A stretch of 64,000 nt of DNA. It comes from an uncultured Akkermansia sp. Lineage in GTDB: Bacteria; Verrucomicrobiota; Verrucomicrobiia; Verrucomicrobiales; Akkermansiaceae. Below the pieces are notes generated by a model that saw only the letters and a program-made list of their open reading frames with translations, had not been told where the DNA came from and ran no database searches. A program made the position numbers and the translations under genes. The stretch lies in contig CASFPZ010000003.1 in the NCBI GenBank assembly GCA_949296365.1, positions 1 to 64,000 of the forward strand. Reading direction: 5' to 3'. Below are positions 26,895 to 35,531 of the stretch, in pieces. Position 1 is the stretch's first letter; every line of letters starts with the position of its first letter.

Positions 26895-27548
26895 TCAATC
26901 TGTTAGAGGGTTCTTGGAAATATCCTCCGCTTTTTGTTGGGGCTTCTGGGATGGAGATGGAAGAAATGCACTGATGGCAAACAGGCAGGCTGCTATACAG
27001 ATGCACGAATCTGCAATGTTGAAGGATGGCCAGCGATACTCAATTAGAGGGATAGTGATGTCGATAAAATCAACAACGTAACCACCTGTCAGGCATTTCC
27101 AAAATGGACGAATCCCTCCTAAATGTTGCGCATCCAAAATAAAACCCTGAATGAGCCGGTCTGTTAAGTTGCCAAAAACTCCTGCTAGCAACAATGCCCA
27201 TGCAATGCGCAAAAGTACTGTATTAAAAAAACCTTTGACATATCCCAAAATGAGAGCTCCTATGGCCAATATAGGGACGATTAGAAAAACATAGGTCGAC
27301 CAGGCTGTGCCATTGCCAATCCCAAAGGCAACTCCTGTATTGTGGACTCGTACGATATTGAAGTAACCTTTGATGATTGGCACAACGTCAGACGAAATGG
27401 TAAATGTCCCTCCAGGTAGGCGCTTCAGCATCGGCAACGGAAAGTTGTTGACTATGTATAACTTAGTTGCCTGATCGAGAATATAACATATTCCAAAAAT
27501 CCACATCAATAGTCCTAATCTCGGTCTTTTTCCTGCTGAGGTGTTCAT
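26895..27548 (-). CDS. lspA: Lipoprotein signal peptidase II with an insertion in the active-site region
   Basis: From the ATG at 27548 the protein has 217 residues and four membrane helices. Family motifs are present: DQATK near residue 25, VHNTGVAFG near 68-76, GNLTDR near 126-131, the catalytic Asp160 in GYVVDFI and Asp180 in FNIAD. Between GNLTDRLIQG and GYVVDF there are about 20 additional residues. In most LspA proteins these motifs are nearly contiguous. It cleaves prolipoproteins after lipidation, fitting the many lipoproteins here. It follows ileS by 32 bases, a classic arrangement. Confidence 0.93.
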   Translation of the reverse strand: MNTSAGKRPRLGLLMWIFGICYILDQATKLYIVNNFPLPMLKRLPGGTFTISSDVVPIIKGYFNIVRVHNTGVAFGIGNGTAWSTYVFLIVPILAIGALILGYVKGFFNTVLLRIAWALLLAGVFGNLTDRLIQGFILDAQHLGGIRPFWKCLTGGYVVDFIDITIPLIEYRWPSFNIADSCICIAACLFAISAFLPSPSQKPQQKAEDISKNPLTD

Positions 27549-27580
27549 AAAATATCCGGAGGGCTTGTTAAATGCAGAAT

Positions 27581-30313
27581 TTATCGGAGAACTGCGGCAC
27601 AACGATCGCAAATACCGTCTGCCCCCAGCGGCTCGTAACGACGGCATCTTGGGCACATCGTATGCTGAGTCGAAGTGGCAAAGGCGGCTAATTGATTGCC
27701 TCTGATTTCAACCTCTAAATCAGAAATGATGAAAAATTCAGTGGCAAAATCGCGATCCTTCAGCAGCGCAATGAAATCGGCGGATTCTTGCTCGGGAACG
27801 ATGAGTTTGACTGCGGCTTCATTGTTTTTTGAAAAGGCTTTTGCCTTAATCTGTTCTTCGATTGCAACCTGAATGACGGCCTTGACTGCCTGAAGTCGGT
27901 TGATTAGTTTGGTCGCTTGTCCTGTCTGGAAGTCGGCAAAGATTTCGGGGAAATCCTGCTGATGAATGCTTCCTTTGGCTCCTGAGTGTTCCCAGGCTTC
28001 GTCCGCTGTGTAAACGAGAATGGGTGCTAGAAGTCGGCACAGCGATTGGAAGATGTGGTACATGGCTGTCTGCGTGGCTCGTCGGCGAAGTGACGTCGGA
28101 GCGTCGCAATACATTCTGTCTTTTGTGATGTCGATGTATAGAGCCGAGAGGTCGTTTGTACAGAAATGATTAATGACATTGAACACTTTGCGGAATTCAA
28201 AGGATTCATAAGCCTTACGCGATTCGGTAATGACGTTATTCAGGCGTTCCATGATCCATTGATCAAGCAAGGGCATGTCTTGCGAGGCGACAGTATCTGT
28301 GTCAGGGTTGAATCCGGCGATGTTTCCCAACAGAATCCGGAGCGTATTGCGCAAGCGTCGATAAGGCTCCGTCACTTGCTTGAACAAGTCCTCTCCAAAT
28401 GGAACGTCGTTTTGCCAGTCCACAGAAGCTGCCCACAGTCGAACGATGTCGGCGCCGTATTTGTTGTAAAAGTATTTGGCGTCAGTCGGTTTCCCTGAGG
28501 TCTTTGCATCTGATTTTGACGTCTTTTTCCCGGTGTCTTTATCTACGACGAAAGCGTGAGTCATGACCATCTTGTACGGGGCTGATCCTCTCCAGGCTAC
28601 GGAGAGCATGAGCGAACTTTGGAACCAACCTCGGTGCTGATCGGTGGCTTCCAAATACAAATCGCAAGGAGCATGCAACTCGTCCCGACCTTCGAGTACG
28701 GCTACCTGAGAACACCCCGAGTCAATCCAGACGTCGAGCGTATCGCGTCCCTTTGTCAGCGTGTCTGGTAATCCTAACCGGGCACAAAGCTCCTTGTCGG
28801 TGAGCTCAAACCAAATATTGGAGCCATTGGCCTCGACAAGATCGGCAACTTTCCTGACGATGTCGCCAGTTAAAAGGGCTGAACCGTCTTCACGGAAAAA
28901 TACCGGTAAAGGAATCCCCCAAGTCCGCTGTCGCGAAATACACCAGTCGGGACGAGATTCTACTGTCCCGTAAATGCGGTTCCGTCCCCAGGACGGAAGC
29001 CACTGGACTTTGTCGATTTCTTCAAGCGCCTGGGGCTTCAACTTCTCCATAGAAATAAAGAATTGTTTAACGGCGCGGAAAATAATAGGCGTTTTGGATC
29101 TCCAACAGTGCGGATATTGGTGGGCATATTTTTCCTTGCCAAGAAGTGCGTCGCCTAACAAAGACATGATCATGTCGTCGACTTCAAAAACGTGCTTGCC
29201 GATGAGTTCCGGAATGCCTACTTCTGCTGTGTAGCGTCCATCGTCATCAACAGGAGAAAGAACGGGTAACCCATACTTGCAACCAACAATATAGTCGTCC
29301 GCTCCGTGGCCGGGCGCAATATGCACGATGCCGGAACCTGTGTCCGTCGTAACGAAATCAGCCATGATGATTTGAGAATACCGGGGCAAGAATGGGTGTT
29401 GGGCTTGTTCCCCTTCCAGTTCCTGTCCTTTGAACTCTGCTAAAATCTTAACTGGACTCCATCCGGTCTTTTCTGTGAATGTTTCAACGAGATCCTTGCA
29501 GAGGATCAGGTTTTGCTGTTGGCCGTTCTTAACAAAAGTAGCGGCAATGTAGGTAAACTGTGGGTGCATCGCCAAACCGACGTTGGAAGGCAATGTCCAG
29601 GGCGTTGTCGTCCAAATAACTATGGATAAATCGTTACCCAAATTCAGTTTGTCGCCAATGAGAGGAAATCGAACAAAAATAGAGGTACTGTAGATCTCTT
29701 TATATTCTACTTCGGCCTCTGCAAGAGCTGTGTAGGCTCCATATGACCACTGAACTGGTTTGCGGCTTTGGTAAACCGCCCCCATGTCCACTAATTTGGC
29801 AAACACTCTCAAAATGGTGGCTTCATAAGACGGATCCATCGTCAGGTAAGGGCGATCCCATTCGCCAAAAACTCCTAATCGTCGGAAAGATGTCCGCTGT
29901 ATATCGATGAATTCCTTGGCAAACTCTGCACACCTGCGACGAATCTCCGCCGGATCGAGATCTCGTGCTTTTTGGACAACTTTGAATTCAATGGGAAGTC
30001 CGTGACAATCCCAACCTGGGATGTATGGGGTATAGTACCCTGCCATGGTCTTGGACTTGATGATGATATCTTTGAGAATTTTATTGAGCGCTGTCCCCAT
30101 GTGAACATCGCCATTGGCAAATGGTGGCCCGTCGTGAAGAATAAAAGCCGGAGCATTCTGCTTTTTACGGCGGTCAATAATCGATGAATAAAGATGGGCG
30201 GATTCCCATTTGGCAAGGCGTTTAGGTTCGTTTGTTGTCAGGTCTCCTCGCATTGGAAATGTCGTGTCGGGGAGAAGGATCGTATCCTTGTAATTTTTCT
30301 CGGTCCTGCTCAT
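27581..30313 (-). CDS. ileS: Isoleucyl-tRNA synthetase
   Basis: The class I synthetase has about 910 residues. The ATG at 30313 (MSRTEKNYKDT) is preferred because a promoter ends eight bases upstream; the frame is open to 30322. The HIGH motif reads HMGT in GPPFANGDVHMGT, and the KMSKS motif reads KKTSKS, followed by an unusual Lys/Ser-rich stretch. The CP1 editing domain (WTTTPWTLPSN, GTGIVH-like SGIVHIAPGHG) is intact. A C-terminal zinc finger CPRCRRYEP...CDRC ends the protein. It charges tRNA-Ile. Confidence 0.96.
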   Translation of the reverse strand: MSRTEKNYKDTILLPDTTFPMRGDLTTNEPKRLAKWESAHLYSSIIDRRKKQNAPAFILHDGPPFANGDVHMGTALNKILKDIIIKSKTMAGYYTPYIPGWDCHGLPIEFKVVQKARDLDPAEIRRRCAEFAKEFIDIQRTSFRRLGVFGEWDRPYLTMDPSYEATILRVFAKLVDMGAVYQSRKPVQWSYGAYTALAEAEVEYKEIYSTSIFVRFPLIGDKLNLGNDLSIVIWTTTPWTLPSNVGLAMHPQFTYIAATFVKNGQQQNLILCKDLVETFTEKTGWSPVKILAEFKGQELEGEQAQHPFLPRYSQIIMADFVTTDTGSGIVHIAPGHGADDYIVGCKYGLPVLSPVDDDGRYTAEVGIPELIGKHVFEVDDMIMSLLGDALLGKEKYAHQYPHCWRSKTPIIFRAVKQFFISMEKLKPQALEEIDKVQWLPSWGRNRIYGTVESRPDWCISRQRTWGIPLPVFFREDGSALLTGDIVRKVADLVEANGSNIWFELTDKELCARLGLPDTLTKGRDTLDVWIDSGCSQVAVLEGRDELHAPCDLYLEATDQHRGWFQSSLMLSVAWRGSAPYKMVMTHAFVVDKDTGKKTSKSDAKTSGKPTDAKYFYNKYGADIVRLWAASVDWQNDVPFGEDLFKQVTEPYRRLRNTLRILLGNIAGFNPDTDTVASQDMPLLDQWIMERLNNVITESRKAYESFEFRKVFNVINHFCTNDLSALYIDITKDRMYCDAPTSLRRRATQTAMYHIFQSLCRLLAPILVYTADEAWEHSGAKGSIHQQDFPEIFADFQTGQATKLINRLQAVKAVIQVAIEEQIKAKAFSKNNEAAVKLIVPEQESADFIALLKDRDFATEFFIISDLEVEIRGNQLAAFATSTQHTMCPRCRRYEPLGADGICDRCAAVLR

Positions 30314-30321
30314 GGCGCACA

Positions 30322-30350
30322 ATTCTATCAGTTTGACTTTGTTAGGTCAA
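30322..30350 (-). promoter_or_regulatory. Promoter of the ileS-lspA run, adjacent to the start codon
   Basis: On the minus strand TTGACC (30350-30345) is followed after exactly 17 bases by TAGAAT (30327-30322), then eight bases and the ATG at 30313. The expected start of transcription near 30315 leaves a leader of about two bases. Confidence 0.55.
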
Positions 30351-30394
30351 TCGTCAGCCATGTATGCCAAATAAATTAGGCATATCGATGAAAA

Positions 30395-30431
30395 CAAAAA
30401 AGAGGAGGGCTCCTGCGATGAACCCTCCTCT
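30395..30431 (-). terminator. Rho-independent terminator of argG
   Basis: On the minus strand GAGGAGGG pairs perfectly with CCCTCCTC and is followed by a T-run (TTTTTTG), 34 bases after the argG stop. Confidence 0.9.
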
Positions 30432-30464
30432 GTGTTAAAATAATGATGCTAACCAGCAATGAAC

Positions 30465-31757
30465 TTAATTGCCGTAAGGTTTATTGGCGCGGCTGAATTG
30501 TTTCAGTCGCAGCCCATTGAGAGCAATAAAACCTGTGGCGTCATTCTGATTGTAAAGCTCTTCGTGTCCTCCTTCCATGGTCGCTATGTCTTCCGAATAC
30601 AATGTATTGGCAGAACGGCGGCCGGCGTACATAATATTACCCTTGTAGAGTTTTAGTCTCACTTCTCCGTTGACTGTTTCCTGTGTCTTAGAGATGAGGG
30701 CTTGAATTGCTTCTCGTTCAGGAGAGAACCAGAAACCATTGTAAACAATAGAAGCATAGTCAGGAATCAAAGAATCGCGAATCTTCTGAGCTTCGCGATC
30801 CATTGTTAGGGTCTCTATATCGCGGTGCGCTGCAAGAATAATGGATCCTCCTGGTGTTTCGTAAATGCCGCGGCTCTTCATCCCAACAAAACGGTTTTCA
30901 ACGATATCGACTCGGCCTATGCCGTTGCGGCCTCCCAGTTCGTTGAGAACGTACATGACTCCTAATGGAGAAAGCAGTGTGTAGCCGTCTCGGCTCCCTA
31001 GCGGTTGCACGTTGTGCTTAGCTAAAATGGTATCGAGCCCTTCGCATTGTAGTCCGACGATGTCGCCCTTTTCAAAGAGGCATTGCACATATTCAGGACG
31101 ATCAGGAGCATCTTCCGGAGAAACTGAGAGAACATACATCTTCTTGTCCTCTTCCTTTGTGGCATCGTACCACGTGTCTTCCAACATGCCGGCTTCGTAC
31201 GAAATGTGAAGCAGGTTGCGATCCATCGAATAGGGCTTTTTCAACGATTGGCGAATCGGAATGCCGTGAGATTCTGCATAGGCAATCATTTCCGACCGCC
31301 CAGGAAATTGCTTGCGGAATTCCGGATCTCTCCACGGGGCAATCACTTTAATATCGGGTGCTAGCGCGTTGGCTGCTAGTTCAAAGCGTACCTGGTCGTT
31401 GCCTTTGCCGGTCGCACCGTGGGCGATGGCGTCTGCCCCCTCTTTAATAGCTATGTCTAACATATTGCGGGTAATGCAGGGCCGCGCAATCGATGTCCCA
31501 AGTAGGTAGCGCCCTTCGTACAAGGCGTTCGCCTGGAACATCGGAAAAATGTAGTTCTTGGCAAAGTCTTCTTTCAGATCGTCAATATAACATTTGGAAG
31601 CGCCTGTCTTGCGCGCCTTTTCTTCCAATCCAACAAGTTCTTCCTCCTGGCCTACATCGGCACAGTAAGCAATAATTTCGGCGTTATATTTCTCCTTAAG
31701 CCACTTCAAAAGCACCGAAGTGTCCAAACCTCCAGAATAAGCGACGACGATTTTCAT
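30465..31757 (-). CDS. argG: Argininosuccinate synthase
   Basis: The 430-residue protein has the N-type PP-loop [12 protein letters not shown] at residues 6-17, followed by [19 protein letters not shown] and the [14 protein letters not shown] segment. It condenses citrulline and aspartate using ATP in arginine synthesis. Length and motifs are normal. It is a single-gene unit with its own terminator; no other arg genes are in the window. Confidence 0.96.
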   Translation of the reverse strand: MKIVVAYSGGLDTSVLLKWLKEKYNAEIIAYCADVGQEEELVGLEEKARKTGASKCYIDDLKEDFAKNYIFPMFQANALYEGRYLLGTSIARPCITRNMLDIAIKEGADAIAHGATGKGNDQVRFELAANALAPDIKVIAPWRDPEFRKQFPGRSEMIAYAESHGIPIRQSLKKPYSMDRNLLHISYEAGMLEDTWYDATKEEDKKMYVLSVSPEDAPDRPEYVQCLFEKGDIVGLQCEGLDTILAKHNVQPLGSRDGYTLLSPLGVMYVLNELGGRNGIGRVDIVENRFVGMKSRGIYETPGGSIILAAHRDIETLTMDREAQKIRDSLIPDYASIVYNGFWFSPEREAIQALISKTQETVNGEVRLKLYKGNIMYAGRRSANTLYSEDIATMEGGHEELYNQNDATGFIALNGLRLKQFSRANKPYGN

Positions 31758-31905
31758 AATGATGACGGAAAATAATCCAAGACGTATCTTGAGTAATTCT
31801 CTCTGGTTAGAAAAGAGTAAAATGCGCCATTCTTTCTAAATTGCCCAACAACTGTGTTTAGAATGGGTTGAAGAAGAAAAAATCAAGGAGTGAACGAAAA
31901 ATCGC

Positions 31906-31934
31906 TTGCATTTAACGCCTGAGGCTTTTATTAA
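31906..31934 (+). promoter_or_regulatory. Promoter of rpsN
   Basis: TTGCAT (31906-31911), a 17-base spacer and TATTAA (31929-31934) precede the ATG at 31949. The expected leader is about eight bases and contains no Shine-Dalgarno sequence. Confidence 0.5.
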
Positions 31935-31948
31935 AACCTCCCGAACCT

Positions 31949-32218
31949 ATGGCTAAAAAGAGCTGGATTGAAAGAAATAAAAAGAAGGAAGCAGTCGTCA
32001 AGCGCTATGCTGAATTGCGCGCACAGTTGAAGGCTGAAAAGGATTATGTTGGACTGACCATGTTGCCGCGCAATGCGAGCCCAACTCGTCTTGTGAATCG
32101 TTGCCTCGTGTCAGGTCGTCGGCGTGCATTTATCCGCCGGTTTAAATTGTCTCGTATCGCATTCCGGGAATTGGCCAATGCCGGTATGATTCCTGGCGTG
32201 ACCAAATCATCTTGGTAA
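31949..32218 (+). CDS. rpsN: 30S ribosomal protein S14
   Basis: The 89-residue basic protein begins [13 protein letters not shown] and ends in the family core [34 protein letters not shown]. It lacks the two CxxC pairs, so it is the zinc-free S14 form. It is encoded away from the main ribosomal operon. Confidence 0.96.
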   Translation: MAKKSWIERNKKKEAVVKRYAELRAQLKAEKDYVGLTMLPRNASPTRLVNRCLVSGRRRAFIRRFKLSRIAFRELANAGMIPGVTKSSW

Positions 32219-32320
32219 TTAAAAGAAGGGAGTTGGTCTTCTTTTCCTCGCTCCGAGGATTGTAGGAGGATGAACTCCGGTTTGCGCGAGACTGGCCAAT
32301 CTAGTCTCGCGTTTTGTTAT

Positions 32321-32581
32321 ATGCCTATTTACGAATATATATCTGAGCATCCCGGGGTAGAGGGACAATCATGTCCTATTTGTAGCCGCGTGTTCGAATT
32401 GCGGCGCCCTGTTGACCGCGAACCTCTGACTGTGTGCCCAATTTGTAAGCACCCCGTCAAAAAGTTGATGAGTCGAATCAATGTCCCGGAAATCACCAAA
32501 CCTTTGTCGGTATCTGATGCCAAGGCGGCTGGTTTTACTGTCCTAGAAAAACGCGACAAGGGTGTGTATGAGAAGTTGTAA
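32321..32581 (+). CDS. FmdB-like zinc-ribbon protein
   Basis: The ATG at 32321 gives MPIYEYISEHPG, the standard start of the FmdB/CxxC_CxxC_SSSS family, and 86 residues. The zinc ribbon uses CPIC near residue 18 and CPIC near 40. These small proteins are sometimes called regulators, but their role is unproven. The frame open to 32270 adds 17 untypical residues. Confidence 0.85.
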   Translation: MPIYEYISEHPGVEGQSCPICSRVFELRRPVDREPLTVCPICKHPVKKLMSRINVPEITKPLSVSDAKAAGFTVLEKRDKGVYEKL

Positions 32582-32643
32582 ACACTGTCGATAAATAGTG
32601 TTTATTCTGCTCATGATGCAAGGATGATGAAAACTCTTGATTG

Positions 32644-34071
32644 ATGACTGACTTAGACCCTCTGAGTATTCTTGCGGCCACTGGGGCCGCTGAGAGCCCG
32701 CATTCATATCCGGGCTTGGGTGAAATTGCATTGGTTCTTACGGGAATCGTGTTCTTTTTGATGTTAAACGCTTTTTTTGTCGCAAGCGAATTTTCAATTG
32801 TCAAAGTACGAGAAAGCCAATTGCAGGCAGACGAGACTGATGCTTCTCGTCGTATGAAACGCAAATTGGAAACTGCTTTGTCTGTTGTGCGTCACTTGGA
32901 TTCCTACCTTTCTGTAACTCAAATCGGAATTACGTTGGCTTCTTTGGCTTTAGGCTTTTTGGGTGAACCTTTGGTCGCCAGCTTGTTGGCCCCAACGTTG
33001 AAATTGACTGGCTGGGTGAGCGAAACTGTGATTAATGTCGTGTCGATGGTTGGGGCATACGCATTTTTCACTTTCGCCCATGTTGTATTGGGTGAGTTGG
33101 TCCCTAAGTCGGTGGCAATCCGCTATACGTATCAAACTGCAATATTTACTTCGACAATTTTACATTGGTTTTATGTGATCTTTAGGAGCTTGGGCATTGT
33201 CGCGGCATTTAATGGTACGGCTAACTTCATTTTGCGCTATATTCTGCACATTAACCCTGATGAAGTAAAGAATCCCGTTCACAGCTCCGATGAGTTGGCT
33301 TTGTTGGTCGCCGAAAGTGAACGCTCTCAGGAAGTGACCCCTACAGAAGCCGAAATCTCAAAAAATGCGTTGGAGTTGAATGAAATGTGCGTGAAAGATA
33401 TTCTGACTCCTCGTAGCGAGGTGGATGTGCTGGATTTGGATAAAACTTATGAGGCTAACTGGGAATTGGCTCAGCGTTCTCGACACACGAGATTCCCGTT
33501 GGTGCGTGGCAATCATCTCGATGATGTAAAAGGCTGGATTCATGTGAAAGATCTCTTCAAGCTTGTGGGGCAATACCACCCAGATTTGATGAGTATTTGC
33601 CGCGAATTAAAGGTGGTCCCTGATTCAATGCCGTTGGACACCTTGTTGTCGTTTTTCTTAAAAGAACGTTCGCATTTCGCATTAGTTGTCGATGAATTCG
33701 GTGATTCTCTTGGCCTCGTTTTCCTCGATGATGTCCTCGAACAAATTGTTGGCGAAGATATCCAGGATGAATTTGATCAGGAAGAAACGCAAGAATTTGT
33801 GCAAACGGCTCCCGGTATTTATATCGTTGATGGGTCGATCAGCCTCTTCGATTTAGAAGATTATTTGCCGGGCCTCGAATTGGAATGCCCGGGCGTGACT
33901 ACTTTGGGGGGATACATGACTCATGAACTTGGCCATATCCCCAACGTGGGCGAAGAATTAAACCTGGGCGCTTATCTGGCGCGCGTAACTAGTTCTGATG
34001 GACGACGTGTGACTCAGATCTCGTTGACGAAAAATTCACAAGAGGAAAAAGACTCTGTTGAAGACGAGTAA
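32644..34071 (+). CDS. CNNM/CBS-domain membrane protein (hemolysin C/CorC family)
   Basis: The protein has 475 residues. It has an N-terminal CNNM (DUF21) membrane domain with about four helices, beginning NAFFVASEFSIVKVRESQL and including LGELVPKSVAIR. Two CBS motifs follow (MCVKDILTPRSEVDVLD; HFALVVDEFGDSLGLVFLDDVLEQIVGEI-like). A CorC_HlyC domain (IYIVDGSISLFDLEDYLPG) ends the protein. Related proteins move or regulate Mg2+ or other divalent ions. The name hemolysin is historical. It is followed directly by rnhB. Confidence 0.9.
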   Translation: MTDLDPLSILAATGAAESPHSYPGLGEIALVLTGIVFFLMLNAFFVASEFSIVKVRESQLQADETDASRRMKRKLETALSVVRHLDSYLSVTQIGITLASLALGFLGEPLVASLLAPTLKLTGWVSETVINVVSMVGAYAFFTFAHVVLGELVPKSVAIRYTYQTAIFTSTILHWFYVIFRSLGIVAAFNGTANFILRYILHINPDEVKNPVHSSDELALLVAESERSQEVTPTEAEISKNALELNEMCVKDILTPRSEVDVLDLDKTYEANWELAQRSRHTRFPLVRGNHLDDVKGWIHVKDLFKLVGQYHPDLMSICRELKVVPDSMPLDTLLSFFLKERSHFALVVDEFGDSLGLVFLDDVLEQIVGEDIQDEFDQEETQEFVQTAPGIYIVDGSISLFDLEDYLPGLELECPGVTTLGGYMTHELGHIPNVGEELNLGAYLARVTSSDGRRVTQISLTKNSQEEKDSVEDE

Positions 34072-34078
34072 ATCCCAC

Positions 34079-34714
34079 ATGCCTAGTAACAATTCTCCTT
34101 CTTTGGCCTTTGAAGAAGCTGCATATAATTCCGGGCGTGTTCGCGTAGCGGGCATCGACGAAGCGGGGCGGGGCCCGCTCGCTGGCCCTGTCGTAGCCGG
34201 GGCTGTCGTCTTACCTCGAGGTGATGGTATCCCTCATGGCTTAAATGATTCTAAAAAATTGTCAGTTCGGCGCAGAGAACAACTTTTCGAGGAACTGATG
34301 CAGTGCCGTGGGATAATTGCTGCTGTTGGCATGGCTTCTGTTGAAGAAATTGATTCTCTGAATATTTTGAAAGCGACTCACCTGGCGATGAAGCGTGCTG
34401 TCCTGCTGCTAGCTAAAAAAGCTGATTTTTGCTTGATCGATGGTTTGCCTGTCCCGAATTTCCCTGTGTTGCACCAAGCGATTGTGGGGGGAGACTCCCA
34501 AAGTCTTTCTATTGCGGCGGCGAGTATTCTTGCTAAAGTGACGCGAGATCGTATGATGGACGAAGCAGATCAACTTTATCCTGTATATGGCTTTTCTAGG
34601 AATAAAGGCTATGGTACAAAAGAGCACATGGAGGCGTTGCGCTTGTATGGGCCTTGTCCGTTGCATCGCCGTTCGTTTGGGCCTGTTGCACAATTGGAAT
34701 TGCCGTTTCCCTGA
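34079..34714 (+). CDS. rnhB: Ribonuclease HII
   Basis: From the ATG at 34079 the protein has 211 residues and starts eight bases after the CNNM gene; a TTG at 34058 is a less likely start. The catalytic motif GIDEAGRGPLAGPVVAGAV, then LNDSKKLS, IDGLPVP and AASILAKVTRDRMM are the RNase HII hallmarks. It nicks RNA in RNA-DNA hybrids, including single misincorporated ribonucleotides. Confidence 0.95.
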   Translation: MPSNNSPSLAFEEAAYNSGRVRVAGIDEAGRGPLAGPVVAGAVVLPRGDGIPHGLNDSKKLSVRRREQLFEELMQCRGIIAAVGMASVEEIDSLNILKATHLAMKRAVLLLAKKADFCLIDGLPVPNFPVLHQAIVGGDSQSLSIAAASILAKVTRDRMMDEADQLYPVYGFSRNKGYGTKEHMEALRLYGPCPLHRRSFGPVAQLELPFP

Positions 34715-34718
34715 ACTT

Positions 34719-35135
34719 TTGGAGGATGGTTCGACTCGCGCGGGCGAACCATGGACGGAGTGGGTGGGCTTGTATGGTGAGATGGCGGCTGAATCGTTTC
34801 TGCTTTCTAGCGGCTATCATATCCTGCGCCGCAATTGGAAAGAAAGGAATTCGGGAGAAATTGATTTGGTGTGTCGAGATCGTGATACGCTTGTCTTTGT
34901 CGAAGTAAAAACAAGAACCGTTGAAGGTCAGTGGGAGGCTAGGCGGGCCGTCAATAAGGAAAAACGCAATTTGATCCGTTCTGGTGCGCGAACATGGCTC
35001 CGCATGCTTAAAAACGACGATGTCGTCCATCGTTATGATATTGTCGAGGTTTACCTGACTGACGGCGAAAAACCGAAAATTTATTTGTTGCAAGCCGCTT
35101 TCGGCGATCGGGAACATTTTACTCCTTCCTTTTGA
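34719..35135 (+). CDS. YraN/UPF0102 family endonuclease-like protein
   Basis: The protein contains GEMAAESFLLSSGYHILRRNWK, then the PD-(D/E)XK-like core GEIDLVCRDRDTLVFVEVKTR, typical of YraN proteins that commonly sit after rnhB. The frame is open far upstream into rnhB. No ATG is suitable, and the TTG at 34719, five bases after the rnhB stop, gives 138 residues, close to the family length. The start is therefore an inference. Confidence 0.85.
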   Translation: MEDGSTRAGEPWTEWVGLYGEMAAESFLLSSGYHILRRNWKERNSGEIDLVCRDRDTLVFVEVKTRTVEGQWEARRAVNKEKRNLIRSGARTWLRMLKNDDVVHRYDIVEVYLTDGEKPKIYLLQAAFGDREHFTPSF

Positions 35136-35281
35136 TGGTTCGCATCTCTGACCAATGAACTGGTCGCATGAACGATTGAAGAACTCGCCTAGAATTGATC
35201 TAAAGAATGTATTGTAAATAGTTTAGGATCATTTTATGGGACTTCAATTCCCAGGTTTATTGGCAGTTGGTGCCAATTGAT

Positions 35282-35334
35282 GAAAAAAGAGGAGCTGTTG
35301 AACGAGGGTACAATACGCTCTCGCAACAGCTCCT
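35282..35334 (-). terminator. Long hairpin terminator downstream of the GH2 gene
   Basis: An 11-base perfect stem (AGGAGCTGTTG with CAACAGCTCCT) contains a second small stem. On the minus strand it is followed by CTTTTTTCA, so it probably ends the GH2 transcript; it may also slow plus-strand transcription from yraN. The rest of the gap 35136-35531 shows nothing else I can support. Confidence 0.7.
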
Positions 35335-35531
35335 TGGTCCTTACCAACTACTACCTATGAAATCAGCATTCCCTCTTCGAAGGGAGTGTGGAAGCTCTCT
35401 CCTTCTTCCATACTCATTACTGATGTATGATCAGACAACGCCAATTTTATAGTGTTCAAAATTCATGTTGAGCTTATGTCATACAATAAATAGAGAAATT
35501 TCTCTGTCGGCGCGAGGCTGGGCGAATGCGA

